64,000 nucleotides of DNA from Chitinilyticum aquatile DSM 21506 (lineage in GTDB: Bacteria; Pseudomonadota; Gammaproteobacteria; Burkholderiales; Chitinibacteraceae): positions 186,001 to 250,000 of the forward strand of contig NZ_AUMS01000004.1 in the NCBI RefSeq assembly GCF_000430805.1. The letters run 5' to 3'. Positions within the stretch are counted from its first letter, which is position 1. Every line of letters begins with the position of its first letter. The position numbers were made by a program, and so were the translations under genes. Positions 8,309 through 17,171 of the stretch are shown here, piece by piece. The notes under the pieces were generated by a model, which was not told where the DNA came from, searched no databases, and saw only the letters and a program-made list of their open reading frames with translations.

Positions 8309-10541
8309 ATGTGGATCGACAAACAGCAAAGCAACTGGAAACTCTACGCACCTGCCGCAACCGAACTGCCGAAAGTACGTTTGCCGTACACGCCACAAGG
8401 GCCCGTGGCACTGCCATACCCCTGCATTAGCCAGCAGCATCCATGAACTGCTGCATGCAGGGCAATACCCTCAACTCGAAAAGCTGCTCGCCGCGGCAAC
8501 CAGCGCGGGCCGCAGGTATGCGCAGGATGAAGAGGCGTTCTTTCATCTGCTGGTGCGCGATGGGGACACGCTGTTTGCCGATGGCGCGGCCAGTTACCAG
8601 CGCTTGCGTGCTTGGCGCGATGCCTTTCCCCAATCCGCGCAGGCCTGCCTGCTGGAAGCGGCCTACTGGCAGTACTGCTACCACCGCCTCACTGTCACAC
8701 CCGACCAAGGCTCACCGCAGGCGCAGCTGTCATCACGCCAGGCGGCGGCGAGTGTTGCCCACTTTTGCAGCGATCTGCTGCTGGTAGCCGTCCTCGCGGC
8801 ACTGGAGCGTGATCCAGGGCTGTGGATCGCCCCGGCGCTGGCGCTATTTCACATCGGCGAATACCACCCCGCCGAACCGTATTTCGACTTGTGGCTGGCC
8901 GAGTTGCTGGCCGGGCGCACAGAGGAACCGCAGCGCAGCAGCCCGTACAACGATCAGCTTGCCGATGATGCAGCCGAGTGCGCCGGTGTCGCACGCCTGC
9001 TGGCGCAGATTGGCCTGCCCGCCGATGCGGAGCTCGCTTTCCCACGTCTGCGGCCCGCTGCGCTACCTGCGGTTGAGATTGCCAGCAGTGTCTACGACGA
9101 CGGCGGCGTTGCCGACGACGATGTCGAAGCCGATCAGCAGCACGCTGCGCCCGTCATCACAGCACCCGAGCCACAAGGCCTGTGGCAGAAACTGCGGCAA
9201 AGCCTGGGCGCTAAAAGCCCGAGCGTGTTGCAAGTTCATCTCGATGGCAGCAACAGCTGGCAGCTGGATTACTGGCTGCACGTTGCACAGTCTGTGCATC
9301 CGCAAATCTTCTGCGTGTTGCCTGCGCGAGCCTGGCATCTGGACGACGCGGCACTGCAATCCTGGCTGGATAGCCGCGAGTTGGCAGGGCTCAATCCGGA
9401 GCAGCGCCATATCGTTGCCTTTCCACTCAGCTGCCGCTGGCTGGATGCCAACACCGGCATCAGCTACGACCCGGATGCCCAGGCCGACTCCGATACCGTC
9501 TTCGAGCGGCTGAATCACGAGCTGGACAAGCCCCTGCGCCCGGGGCAGCGGCAATTTTTGCTGCTGCAGATTCTCGATGAGATGTCACCGGACAACCCAG
9601 ATCATCGCGACTTTGCCGAAGCGCTGATCAGCACAGGCCCGATCCGCCATGGCCTGAGCGCTACCCGCATCGCGATGGCGCAGTGCTGGCTGTACCAGTT
9701 CGCGCTGGCGCACGACTGCGACTGGCTACCGGCCACACTGGAGTTGGCCGTGCGTGAACGCGCCAATACCACCGCCATGCTGCTGTATGCGTGGCTGGCG
9801 CAGACCGGTCGCGGCGGTTTTTGCGCCGATGCCGTTGTTGCCGAGCACTGGTACGCCGAAGTCGCCCGGCTTGCGCCGCACACGGACGACTGGGACTGGA
9901 TCGCGCAGATCCTTGCGGATGCAGACGCTGAAACCTTTTGCCGCATCGGCGCTGATTTGGGCAACCCGCAGTGCGCCAGTTTCCTGGCGCGCCGCGTGCT
10001 GGCCGGGCGCGCCAGCGGCAGCCGCGAGGACGTCATCCGCTGGCTGGAAAGTGATCGGGCCGGCAATGCCCGCGAGCTGCTGCAGTGCTATAGCGAAGCC
10101 TTCGCCAGCACGGACGATGCGGCGCAACGCGCCACCCTGCTGGCCAGCGTGGCTGAACTCGTGCACGTGCTGATCGAAAATGCCGATCTGGTCGACCGCC
10201 GCGGCAAAACGCTGCGCCGCCTTCTGCCGCTACTGCCCCGGCTGGACGATGAAACACTGCTAGAGGAGATGCTGGGCGAACTGGAGGCGGAAAGCGAGGA
10301 CTGCGCGCCCGCCATGCTGGCCATCGCAGCGATCCGTGGCAATGTGCGTAGCGGGTCGCAGCATGACTACCGCGACGGGGTGCGCTGGCTGCTGGCGGCG
10401 GAAGCCTGCGATGCGGCGCTGTGCGACACACCGGAATATTCCGCCGTACTCGCTGCCGTCTTCGAATGTGATGCGGATGCGCGCGCGCGGCTTGCCAGCA
10501 CCCGCGCGGAGATTTCCCCGGAGGAATTACCCTTCGCCTAG
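8309..10541 (+). pseudogene. DUF4034-like protein, interrupted by a one-base frameshift near 8419-8422
   Basis: About 743 aa if repaired. The N-terminus MWIDKQQSNWKLYAPAATEL, then PKVRLPYTPQGPVALPYP, is read in one frame from ATG 8309 and stops at 8444. The rest, from ALASSIHELLHAGQYPQLEK to the stop at 10541, is open in the next frame. Removing one C from the CCCC run at 8419-8422 joins them as ...ALPYPALASSIHELL. The N-terminal 100 residues look like a DUF4034 helical domain. Near the C-terminus a segment with LYAWLAQTGRGGFCADAVVA is Sel1/TPR-like. It may be a true mutation or a sequencing error in a homopolymer. Soluble, function unknown. Confidence 0.7.
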
Positions 10542-10703
10542 CAGGTTGTTGAGAAAGTCGGTTTATCCAACGACAGCAAGCACCGGGCCAAGCCCGGCGC
10601 AAATCGGCTTCTGAAAATCAATGATTGACTATTTTGCTTTTCATACATTTTTCCCGGCTTTGCCGGAAAAATCGGATCGCGGGCTGTTTTCAACAGTCCG
10701 CTA
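10539..10703. mobile_element. Possible MITE with imperfect terminal inverted repeats
   Basis: The left end TAGCAGGTTGTTGAGAAA and the right end, read on the other strand as TAGCGGACTGTTGAAAA, match at about 13 of 17 positions. Inside lies a strong hairpin with arms ATTTTTCCCGGC and GCCGGAAAAAT (10646-10672). There is no transposase. The stop codon of the gene upstream lies in the left end. The inner hairpin could also serve as its terminator. The ends are of the kind found on several IS families; the call is tentative. Confidence 0.4.
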
Positions 10704-10809
10704 AATAACAAGCAGGGTATTGCCCTGAACTTCTTGGCAATAAATGGCATCAGAGCCATAGACTGCCGGGTATAAACGGCACCCCGTTCAATTAACCGGA
10801 AAATCATCC

Positions 10810-11793
10810 ATGCCCATCATCACCGATCCTTATCACTGGCTACCCATCGAAAACGCCGGCGGCCAGCAGGGCTATGCCGACCGCGACGGCAGTATCCTGA
10901 TTGCGCCGCGCTATTACGACCTCGGTCGGTTCTGCTTCGGGCTGGCCGCCGCCATCATCGTTCCCCACCGCGACGACTCGCTGGGGTATCTGGGAATAGA
11001 CGGCCAGTGGCAGATCTCGCCGCGCTTCTATGACGCCGACGACTTTGCCGCCTGCGGGCTGGCAGCGGTCAGCGTGGCGGATGAGGGCTGCCTCAGCGGT
11101 TACGGTTACTGCAACCGCAACGGCGAGCTGGCGATTGCCGCACAGTTCGACAAGGCCTATGAATTTGACGAACACGGCATGGCCAAAGTAGCAGATCAAG
11201 GCCTGCTGGGCATGATCGACACCAGCGGCGCCTGGCTGATTCCGCCCCGCTATGACCAACTGCATCCGTTCGCGGCCAACGGGCTGGCGCGCGCGCGCGA
11301 CGAGGATGAACGGGTACTGTTCATCAACCGCAATGGCGACACCGTGCTGACGCCGGACTTCGACAGCGTTTTCCAGTTCGGTCCGGAAGGGCTGGCAATG
11401 GTGGTGCAGGACGGGCGCTACGGGCTGATCGACAGTCAGGGCGAGCTGGCCGTTACACCGCAGTACGATGATATGGCCGACCTGAAGCAGGGGCTGGCGC
11501 ACGTCGAGATCGACGGCCGCTACGGCTTCATCAACCGCGCGGGCGAGCTGGTGATTGCCGCCCGCTTTGCGGACGCCAGCAGCTTCATGCCCTGCGGGCT
11601 GGCGGTGGTGGTCTGCGATGCCACAGGCCGGCAAGGCTGCATCGACCGCAGCGGCGAACTGGTCATCCCCTGCACCTTTGATGACATCGATTTAGACCTC
11701 TATCCAGATGTACTGGACGTCCGCCGCGACGGGCGCGATGGCTACATCGATCTGGCCGGCAACTGGCTGTTTGACCGGCAGATCGACGCTTAA
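10810..11793 (+). CDS. WG-repeat protein
   Basis: 327 aa, soluble, built of about eight and a half WG repeats of 30-38 residues. Each has the form GYADRDGSILIAPRYYD, GYLGIDGQWQISPRFYD, GLIDSQGELAVTPQYDD, then GLAxV. Proteins of this type fold as beta-propellers or solenoids and usually bind other proteins; none has a settled function. The start ATG at 10810 begins directly at the first repeat and there is no signal peptide. It faces the DUF411 gene with a 6 bp gap. It is the third repeat-scaffold protein in this 9 kb stretch. Confidence 0.88.
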   Translation: MPIITDPYHWLPIENAGGQQGYADRDGSILIAPRYYDLGRFCFGLAAAIIVPHRDDSLGYLGIDGQWQISPRFYDADDFAACGLAAVSVADEGCLSGYGYCNRNGELAIAAQFDKAYEFDEHGMAKVADQGLLGMIDTSGAWLIPPRYDQLHPFAANGLARARDEDERVLFINRNGDTVLTPDFDSVFQFGPEGLAMVVQDGRYGLIDSQGELAVTPQYDDMADLKQGLAHVEIDGRYGFINRAGELVIAARFADASSFMPCGLAVVVCDATGRQGCIDRSGELVIPCTFDDIDLDLYPDVLDVRRDGRDGYIDLAGNWLFDRQIDA

Positions 11794-11799
11794 GGGCCG

Positions 11800-12222
11800 C
11801 TAGAACTTGCCGTAGGGCTTCACGCTGCCGTCTTTGGTCAGCAGGACCACCTCGATGGTGCCGGGCTTGTACTCGCCCATACCCGGGGAATTGGCCGGCA
11901 TGCCGGGCACGGCGATGCCTTTGGCGGCGGGCTTCTCCTTCAGCAGTTTGGCGATGGCGGCGGCCGGAACATGGCCTTCGACGGCGTAACCGCCGATCAC
12001 CAGCGTGTGGCAGCTTGGCGCCTTGTCGGTACCGTATTGCTGCTTGATCGCCGGCATGTCGCTGCGGCCTTCTTCCTTGATGCTGTAGCCGGCCGCGCGC
12101 AGGTGCTTGGTGTGCTCGCCGCAGCAGCCGCAGTTCGGGTCCTTGTACATCGTCCCCGCCGGGGCGGCGAGCACGGAGGCGGAAACAAGCGCGGCCAGTA
12201 CGGCCAGGATGCGGGTTTTCAT
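11800..12222 (-). CDS. DUF411 periplasmic metal (copper) binding protein
   Basis: 140 aa with a signal peptide (MKTRILAVLAALVSASVLAA). The mature protein opens with MYKDPNCGCCGEHTKHLRAAG, the CxCC site of DUF411, and continues with APSCHTLVIGGYAVEGHVPA, the second conserved block with Cys and His. Members are linked to copper and silver tolerance loci. ATG 12222 is chosen over the in-frame ATG at 12228 because AAGGA then lies 7 bp away. It is on the same strand as cupredoxin, oxidase and TolC-like genes upstream, separated from them by repeats. It probably helps chelate copper in the periplasm. Confidence 0.87.
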   Translation of the reverse strand: MKTRILAVLAALVSASVLAAPAGTMYKDPNCGCCGEHTKHLRAAGYSIKEEGRSDMPAIKQQYGTDKAPSCHTLVIGGYAVEGHVPAAAIAKLLKEKPAAKGIAVPGMPANSPGMGEYKPGTIEVVLLTKDGSVKPYGKF

Positions 12223-12234
12223 GGTCATATCCTT

Positions 12235-12293
12235 GGGTATAGGTTGGAAGGCCTTTGTAATTGATGGCTGTATGGTTATGGGCTTATGGGTAT
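12235..12293. repeat. Degenerate Family 2 palindromic repeat, copy b
   Basis: Begins GGGTATAGG and contains AAGGCC and GATGGCTGTATGG, the family core, but the TATACCC arm is decayed. It lies in the leader of the DUF411 gene, which may affect that message. This is the weakest copy. Confidence 0.35.
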
Positions 12294-12395
12294 TCAAGCA
12301 GGTCACAACATCGGCCGCGCGCCCTGCCAGAGAGCGCTTGTGCAGGGCTTTCTTGTGGAAATACGCAGCCGCTTGCAAGAACACCCTGCCCTTGC

Positions 12396-12616
12396 AGCAG
12401 CCAAGAAGCGCAGTTGCGCCAGGGTTTCGGCGTGACGAGTGTTTGAGCCCGAAGGGCGAGTTTCGGCGCGCCGCTGGCTGCAACGAGCATCGCAGGGGAC
12501 CCGCCGCAGGCGGGCTGCGGAACGGGCGCGCCTTGGGGGTGTCGGGGGGCTTGGCAAGACAAGCCCCCTGACGTGCCGCCGGGCACACCCGGCATCAAAC
12601 ACCGCGCCACCGGCGC
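12396..12616 (+). repeat. Family 1 structured dispersed repeat, copy B
   Basis: Full copy, plus orientation. Its stems differ in sequence from copies A and C but still pair: GTTGCGCCAG with CTGGCTGCAAC (one bulge), CGGCGTG with CGCGCCG, GCCC-gaa-GGGC, CCCGCC-gca-GGCGGG, GGGGGCTTG with CAAGCCCCC, GCCGGG with CCCGGC, GCGCC-acc-GGCGC. It lies between the cupredoxin and DUF411 genes and is antisense to their transcription. Confidence 0.85.
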
Positions 12617-12655
12617 TGAACAAACACAGGTGTTCATACAGGCTACGTTTGTCCG

Positions 12656-13150
12656 TTACTTCAGCCTGGCCTTGTGCACCATCCCGGCGTCGTAGTGGCC
12701 GGGTTTCTGGCAGGCAAACACGATGTCGCCCTGCGGGGTCTTGTTGAATTTCCAGATCACGCTGCCACTCTGGCCCGGCTCCAGCGTCACCGCACTCGGA
12801 TCGGCATCGTGCTTCATATCGGGCATCTTTTTCATCATCAGGGCATGCGCGCGCTGGCTGGCGGCATCGCCCACCGAGAATTCGTGCACGGTTTTGCCGG
12901 TATTGGTGATGTCGAAGCGGATGGTTTCGCCGCGCTTGATGCTGCCGATCGGCGGGTCGAAGACGAATTTCATGTCATCGCCGGCGCTGACCTTGATGGT
13001 GCGGGTCACTTCAGTAGCCTTGCCCGGCTCGCCAAAGCTGTAGCCCTCGCCGTGCATGCTGCCGTGGTCGTGCTCGCCGCTACCGGCGGCAAAGCTCGCG
13101 GGCGCAGCCAGTGCCAGCAGGAAGGAGGTGATGATCAGGGTGGTTTTCAT
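12656..13150 (-). CDS. Periplasmic cupredoxin (plastocyanin/azurin-like copper protein)
   Basis: 164 aa with a signal peptide ending near SFAAGS. A His/Met-rich stretch follows (EHDHGSMHGEGY), then a single cupredoxin domain. Type 1 copper ligands are visible: His in KTVHEFSV and the cluster FACQKPGHYDAGM (C-x4-H-x4-M). This is the form seen in the copper-linked cupredoxins that sit beside CopA-like oxidases. It likely carries or buffers copper, or passes electrons to or from the oxidase encoded just upstream. The operon partner is 47 bp away. Confidence 0.9.
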   Translation of the reverse strand: MKTTLIITSFLLALAAPASFAAGSGEHDHGSMHGEGYSFGEPGKATEVTRTIKVSAGDDMKFVFDPPIGSIKRGETIRFDITNTGKTVHEFSVGDAASQRAHALMMKKMPDMKHDADPSAVTLEPGQSGSVIWKFNKTPQGDIVFACQKPGHYDAGMVHKARLK

Positions 13151-13197
13151 GGGTGAATCCTTTCAATGCGTTGTGAACTTGTGGAACTGCTGGCGTA

Positions 13198-14499
13198 TCA
13201 GGTGGGTATGCCACTGAAGGCCTTGCTGTCTGCTGGCCTGGCGACGGTACCCGGCGGGTGTTCGTACCAGCCCGGGTCGCTGTAATCACCCGGCTTCTGC
13301 GCGTCGCGCACCTTCAGCAGCGTGAACATGCCACCCATTTCAATCGGCCCGAACGGCCCTTCACCGGTCATCATCGGCAGGGTGTTGGGCGGCAGCGGCA
13401 TCATCGCCGCCATGGCCGCCATGTCCTGCATATCGGCCATGCCGTTGCTGCCCATTTCCATATAGTGCTGGCCAGGCAGCAATGCTTCGATTTTCGCGGT
13501 GGCGGCGGCCTGGTCGACCCCCAGCATATTCGGCACGCCATGCCCCATCGGCCCCATGGTGTGGTGCGATTTGTGGCAGTGCAGCGCCCAGTCGCCCGGC
13601 GCCTTGGCGACGAACTCGATCACGCGGATCTGCCCGACGGCGACGTCGGTCGTCACTTCCGGCCATTGCCCGGCCTCCGGAACCCAGCCGCCGTCGGTGC
13701 CGGTGACGCGGAAATCCACGCCATGCACATGCACCGGATGATTGGTCATCGTCAGGTTGGCCACGCGGATGCGCACCCGTTCACCGGTGCGCGCCACCAG
13801 CGGGGCAATCGCCGGGAAGGTACGGCTGTTGAAGGTCCACAGGTTGAAATCGAGCATTTCCGAAGGATCGGGCCGGCGGGTGCCGGGGTCGATCTTGTAG
13901 CTGGCCAGCATGAAGGCGTAATCGCGGTCGACACGGCGCTCGGCAGGGTTTTTCGGATGCACGATGAACATGCCCATCATGCCCTGCGCCATCTGCACCA
14001 TTTCGTCGGCGTGCGGGTGGTACATGAAGGTGCCGGATTTGCCGAGGGTGAACTCGTAGACATAGGTTTCGCCCGGCTTGATCTGCGGCTGCGTCAGCCC
14101 GCCCACGCCGTCCATACCGGCCGGCAGCAGGATGCCGTGCCAGTGGATGGTGGTGTGCTCGGGCAGCTTGTTGGTGACAAAAATTCGCACGCGGTCGCCC
14201 TCGATGGCCTCGATGGTCGGGCCCGGGCTGCTGCCGTTATAGCCCCAGAACAGCGCCGTCATGCCGGGGGCAACTTCCTGTTCGACGGGTTCGGCGACCA
14301 GGTGGTATTCCTTCACGCCATTGTTCATGCGAAAACCCAGCGTGCGGGTGTTCAGCGTCGTCACCGGGGTGCGACCGCCAGATACACCAAGGGGGTTTGC
14401 CACACTGACAGCCGCAGCGCTGGCCTCACGACCAATACCCAGCAAGCCCAGCCCGGCCAGCGCACCCGCACTGGCTCCCAGAAAATCACGGCGCTGCAT
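13198..14499 (-). CDS. Multicopper oxidase (copper tolerance type)
   Basis: 433 aa, exported by the Tat system (MQRRDFLGASAGALAGLGLL). All four copper-binding blocks are present: TIHWHG, YHPHADE, HPVHVHG and HCHKSHHTMGPM, which provide the type 1 and trinuclear sites. Near the C-terminus there is a Met-rich segment (MADMQDMAAMAAMMPLPPN), as in enzymes that oxidise Cu(I) to the less toxic Cu(II). It overlaps the TolC-like gene upstream by 14 bp and is followed by the cupredoxin, so the three are one operon. The exact substrate is inferred. Confidence 0.93.
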   Translation of the reverse strand: MQRRDFLGASAGALAGLGLLGIGREASAAAVSVANPLGVSGGRTPVTTLNTRTLGFRMNNGVKEYHLVAEPVEQEVAPGMTALFWGYNGSSPGPTIEAIEGDRVRIFVTNKLPEHTTIHWHGILLPAGMDGVGGLTQPQIKPGETYVYEFTLGKSGTFMYHPHADEMVQMAQGMMGMFIVHPKNPAERRVDRDYAFMLASYKIDPGTRRPDPSEMLDFNLWTFNSRTFPAIAPLVARTGERVRIRVANLTMTNHPVHVHGVDFRVTGTDGGWVPEAGQWPEVTTDVAVGQIRVIEFVAKAPGDWALHCHKSHHTMGPMGHGVPNMLGVDQAAATAKIEALLPGQHYMEMGSNGMADMQDMAAMAAMMPLPPNTLPMMTGEGPFGPIEMGGMFTLLKVRDAQKPGDYSDPGWYEHPPGTVARPADSKAFSGIPT

Positions 14500-15643
14500 G
14501 ACGCACCTCCTTGTTGATGATGACCGGCGCGCCCAGGCGCGCTTCCAGCGTGTAGGCGTGTTCCCAGAAGGCGGCCTGTTTTTCCAGCAACTCGCGCTGC
14601 AGGGCGAATTCGGCGGCGCGGGCGTCGATCAGCTCGTACACACTGCCGAGCATGCCGTTGTAATGGGTGAGCATTACCCGGGTATAGCTCTGGGCATCAG
14701 GTAACTGCTCGCTTAGCGAGCGATACTCCTGAAAGGCCAGCTCAAGCGCCGCCCAGTCGTCCGCCAGCTGCGCACGCAGCCCGGCTTGCTGCAGGCCCAG
14801 CTCCAGCTGGGCGGCCGACACGGCCGGCATGCCTTCCGGATCCAGTGCGCCAGTCAGCGGCAGACGGAGGCTGCGGCTGGCCGCACGCGGCAGCAGTGCC
14901 GCCGCCTCGATGGCCTGCTGCTGCTGCAGTTGCCGGCCTGTCGGGCTGGCTGCCAGCCATTGCGGCAGGTCGGCCTGCGGCAGGCTGGCCGGCAGTGCGG
15001 GCAAGGGGGCCGTGCGCAGAGTCGTGGCATCCGGCAAATCGAGCACACTGGCCAGCCGGCGCTGCGCCTTGGCCAGCGCAGCGGCACAGTGCAGGCGTTC
15101 GCGAGCGGCGGCGCGTGCCGCCTGTCTGAGCGGCAGGCGCTTTTCCTCGGCCGCGTTGCCGGCCTGTACCTGCGCCTCCATCAGGGTCAGCGCGGCATCG
15201 GCCGCGCGCGCCTGCTGTTCGCACACTTGCAGCGTCTGGCTGGCCAGCGCCAGCTGCAGCCAGGCCAGCCGCGCCTCGCGCACGCTATCCAGCACGGCTT
15301 GCGCCAGCACCGTGCGTCCCTGCGGGGCCTGCGCCAGCCCCAGTACATCGCGGCCAATGTCGACCGCGGCCGTCTGCTGCCACAGCGGCAAAACGGCCAG
15401 CTGTGCCGGGCTGATGCCATGTTCGCGCAGCGCCGGCCGCAGCGCGGGGGCATTCAGGATGGCAATCCGCGCCACGCGATCGGCATCCAGCGGCATCGAT
15501 GCCAGCTCGCTGGCGCGCAGCGGCGCCTGCCCCAGCCAGAGCGCGGGAACCGGCTCTAAAGGCGGGGCGGCAGCCGGCGCCAGGCCGGCCAGCAGCAACA
15601 TGGCCGCAGCCATGCCACCGTATAACGGTATTGTTCTAGTCAT
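14486..15643 (-). CDS. TolC-like outer-membrane efflux protein in a copper operon
   Basis: 385 aa with signal peptide (MTRTIPLYGGMAAAMLLLAG). The mature part is long, amphipathic and Ala/Leu/Gln-rich, with two similar helical halves, as in the OEP (TolC) family. Members of this shorter type are common beside copper oxidases and CusAB-like pumps. No adaptor or RND pump is adjacent, so it may serve a system elsewhere or act alone. The ATG at 15643 is chosen for its signal peptide; the frame stays open another 45 codons upstream without one. First gene of the oxidase-cupredoxin operon. Confidence 0.82.
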   Translation of the reverse strand: MTRTIPLYGGMAAAMLLLAGLAPAAAPPLEPVPALWLGQAPLRASELASMPLDADRVARIAILNAPALRPALREHGISPAQLAVLPLWQQTAAVDIGRDVLGLAQAPQGRTVLAQAVLDSVREARLAWLQLALASQTLQVCEQQARAADAALTLMEAQVQAGNAAEEKRLPLRQAARAAARERLHCAAALAKAQRRLASVLDLPDATTLRTAPLPALPASLPQADLPQWLAASPTGRQLQQQQAIEAAALLPRAASRSLRLPLTGALDPEGMPAVSAAQLELGLQQAGLRAQLADDWAALELAFQEYRSLSEQLPDAQSYTRVMLTHYNGMLGSVYELIDARAAEFALQRELLEKQAAFWEHAYTLEARLGAPVIINKEVRHAAP

Positions 15644-15827
15644 GTTCTGATCTCCAGCGGGGCGGGCGGGCAGGACCAAGCCTGCCGGCTGCGCCCCTGT
15701 TCTCCGCCAGCGGCGGAAAAACGGGCGAGAAATGCACGCCGCAACCGGATGGTCACGGCTTGCTCCGCAGCTCGCCACCGGCCGCGCGGCTCAGCGGCAG
15801 CGGGCAGGTGACGGCTTCAGGCGGGGA

Positions 15828-16235
15828 TCAGGCGGCGCGCGGAGGGCGCAAGAGAGGCTGATATTCGGCGTCGGGCGCGAGCGCGACCGGCGCAGGCAGA
15901 TAGGCGGAATCCGCCGCAGGCGGGGCATGCGGCAGCGCCGGAGGCAAGGCGGGGTAGCACACGGCACAGTGGCCGCAATCGCTGCAGCCGGCCAGCCGCC
16001 CCTTGAAGGCCGGGGCATCCTGCGTGGTGCCGGCGGCGAAATCGGATTCCGGCGCAGCGGCAGCGCCATGCTCGTGCGCAGCGGTCCCTGTTGCATGGGC
16101 ATGCGGCCCTGCGGCCGCGCTTTCAGCCGCGCCAGCCGCCGCCGCAGGCGGGGTGCAGTGCATCATGCGCGCAGCCGCCAGCGCCTGCAGGGGCAGCAGG
16201 GCGATCAGCAGAAGGAGCAGGTAGCGGCGCAGCAT
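15828..16235 (-). CDS. Small secreted Cys/His-rich protein (DUF2946-like)
   Basis: 135 aa from ATG 16235, which gives a clear signal peptide (MLRRYLLLLLIALLPLQALA). The mature protein is rich in Ala, Pro and His (PHAHATGTAAHEHG) with a compact GCSDCGHCAVCYPALPPA segment of four Cys. DUF2946 proteins of similar build often accompany copper genes, and this one lies just upstream of the TolC-oxidase-cupredoxin operon on the same strand, 184 bp away. A periplasmic copper-binding role is likely but not shown. An ATG at 16259 is also possible. Confidence 0.65.
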   Translation of the reverse strand: MLRRYLLLLLIALLPLQALAAARMMHCTPPAAAAGAAESAAAGPHAHATGTAAHEHGAAAAPESDFAAGTTQDAPAFKGRLAGCSDCGHCAVCYPALPPALPHAPPAADSAYLPAPVALAPDAEYQPLLRPPRAA

Positions 16236-16379
16236 GGGGAAACAGAGCGTCACGGGCATGAAAAGTTCACAGTGCTTTTTACGATACCGCTTCATCCCGC
16301 CTTCATACAAGCACCGCAGAATGCGCCGGCATGCACCCAAGACTGTTACGATGCGTTTTTTTGCCCAAGCATGATTCCC

Positions 16380-17171
16380 ATGACCGATCAGGACACCATC
16401 ATCGATACACAGCCCGAACCGCGCCGCATTCCCGTGCTGGGCTGCCTGGGCTGGCTGCGCTCGGCGTTCCTGCTCTATCGCGGCGCGCCGCTGGCGTGGC
16501 TGGGTATTGCCATGGTGCTGCTGGTGCTGATGTTTCTCTCGGTCATCCCGATGATCGGCATCCTGGCCATGGTGGCAATGCCCGGCGTGATGGCGTCATT
16601 TGTCGTCATGGCGGACGAACAGGTACAGGATGGCAGCAAGCCGCGCATCACGGCATTGTTCCAGTTTGCCTTCCGGGGCCGCTTCATCCGCCTGGGCGTG
16701 ATCACCACGCTGCTGATGCTGATCGCGTCACAAGTCATCGCCTCGCTGATGATCAGCACCGCGCAGCTGGAACAGCTGAACCAGATGTTCACCCAGCTCA
16801 GCGTCGTTACCACGCCATCACCGGAAGAAAGCGCCCGCCAGCTTGAACAGCTGATGGGCTTCATGCCCTTCGTGTTTGCCTGCTTCGGGCTGATGATCGT
16901 CAGCTGGCTGGTTGCCAACACCTTTGCCGCCCCGCTGCTGGCGCAACAGCCGCTCAGCAGCGTCGATGCGCTCCGGCTCGGTTTTGTTGCGCTGTGGCGC
17001 AACCTGCTGCCGCTCACCGCCCTCACCCTGCTGCTGGGCCTGTGTTTCCTGCTGGCCAGCCTGCTGTGGCTGCTCGGCCTGCTGCTCCTGCTGCCCTTCA
17101 TTCTGCTGACCAACCATGCGGTTTACAGCAGCATTTTCACCCCACATAAACCCACTGGAGTATCCGCGTGA
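16380..17171 (+). CDS. BPSS1780-family inner-membrane protein
   Basis: 263 aa (266 from the in-frame ATG at 16371). After the typical opening IPVLGCLGWLRSAFLLYRG there are about six membrane helices in pairs, with FVVMADEQVQDGSKPRITAL in a loop. The layout matches the BPSS1780 family of betaproteobacteria; no function is known. The stop overlaps the GTG start of dgkA, so the two are translationally coupled, which hints at a link with the membrane lipid state. Family call from recognition of the pattern. Confidence 0.75.
   Translation: MTDQDTIIDTQPEPRRIPVLGCLGWLRSAFLLYRGAPLAWLGIAMVLLVLMFLSVIPMIGILAMVAMPGVMASFVVMADEQVQDGSKPRITALFQFAFRGRFIRLGVITTLLMLIASQVIASLMISTAQLEQLNQMFTQLSVVTTPSPEESARQLEQLMGFMPFVFACFGLMIVSWLVANTFAAPLLAQQPLSSVDALRLGFVALWRNLLPLTALTLLLGLCFLLASLLWLLGLLLLLPFILLTNHAVYSSIFTPHKPTGVSA

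Noticed and set aside
15700-15730. Hairpin TCCGCCAGCGGCGGA upstream of the TolC-like gene as a terminator
   Set aside because: No T run on either strand in the right place; a short GC palindrome of this kind also occurs at 31316 and may be chance.
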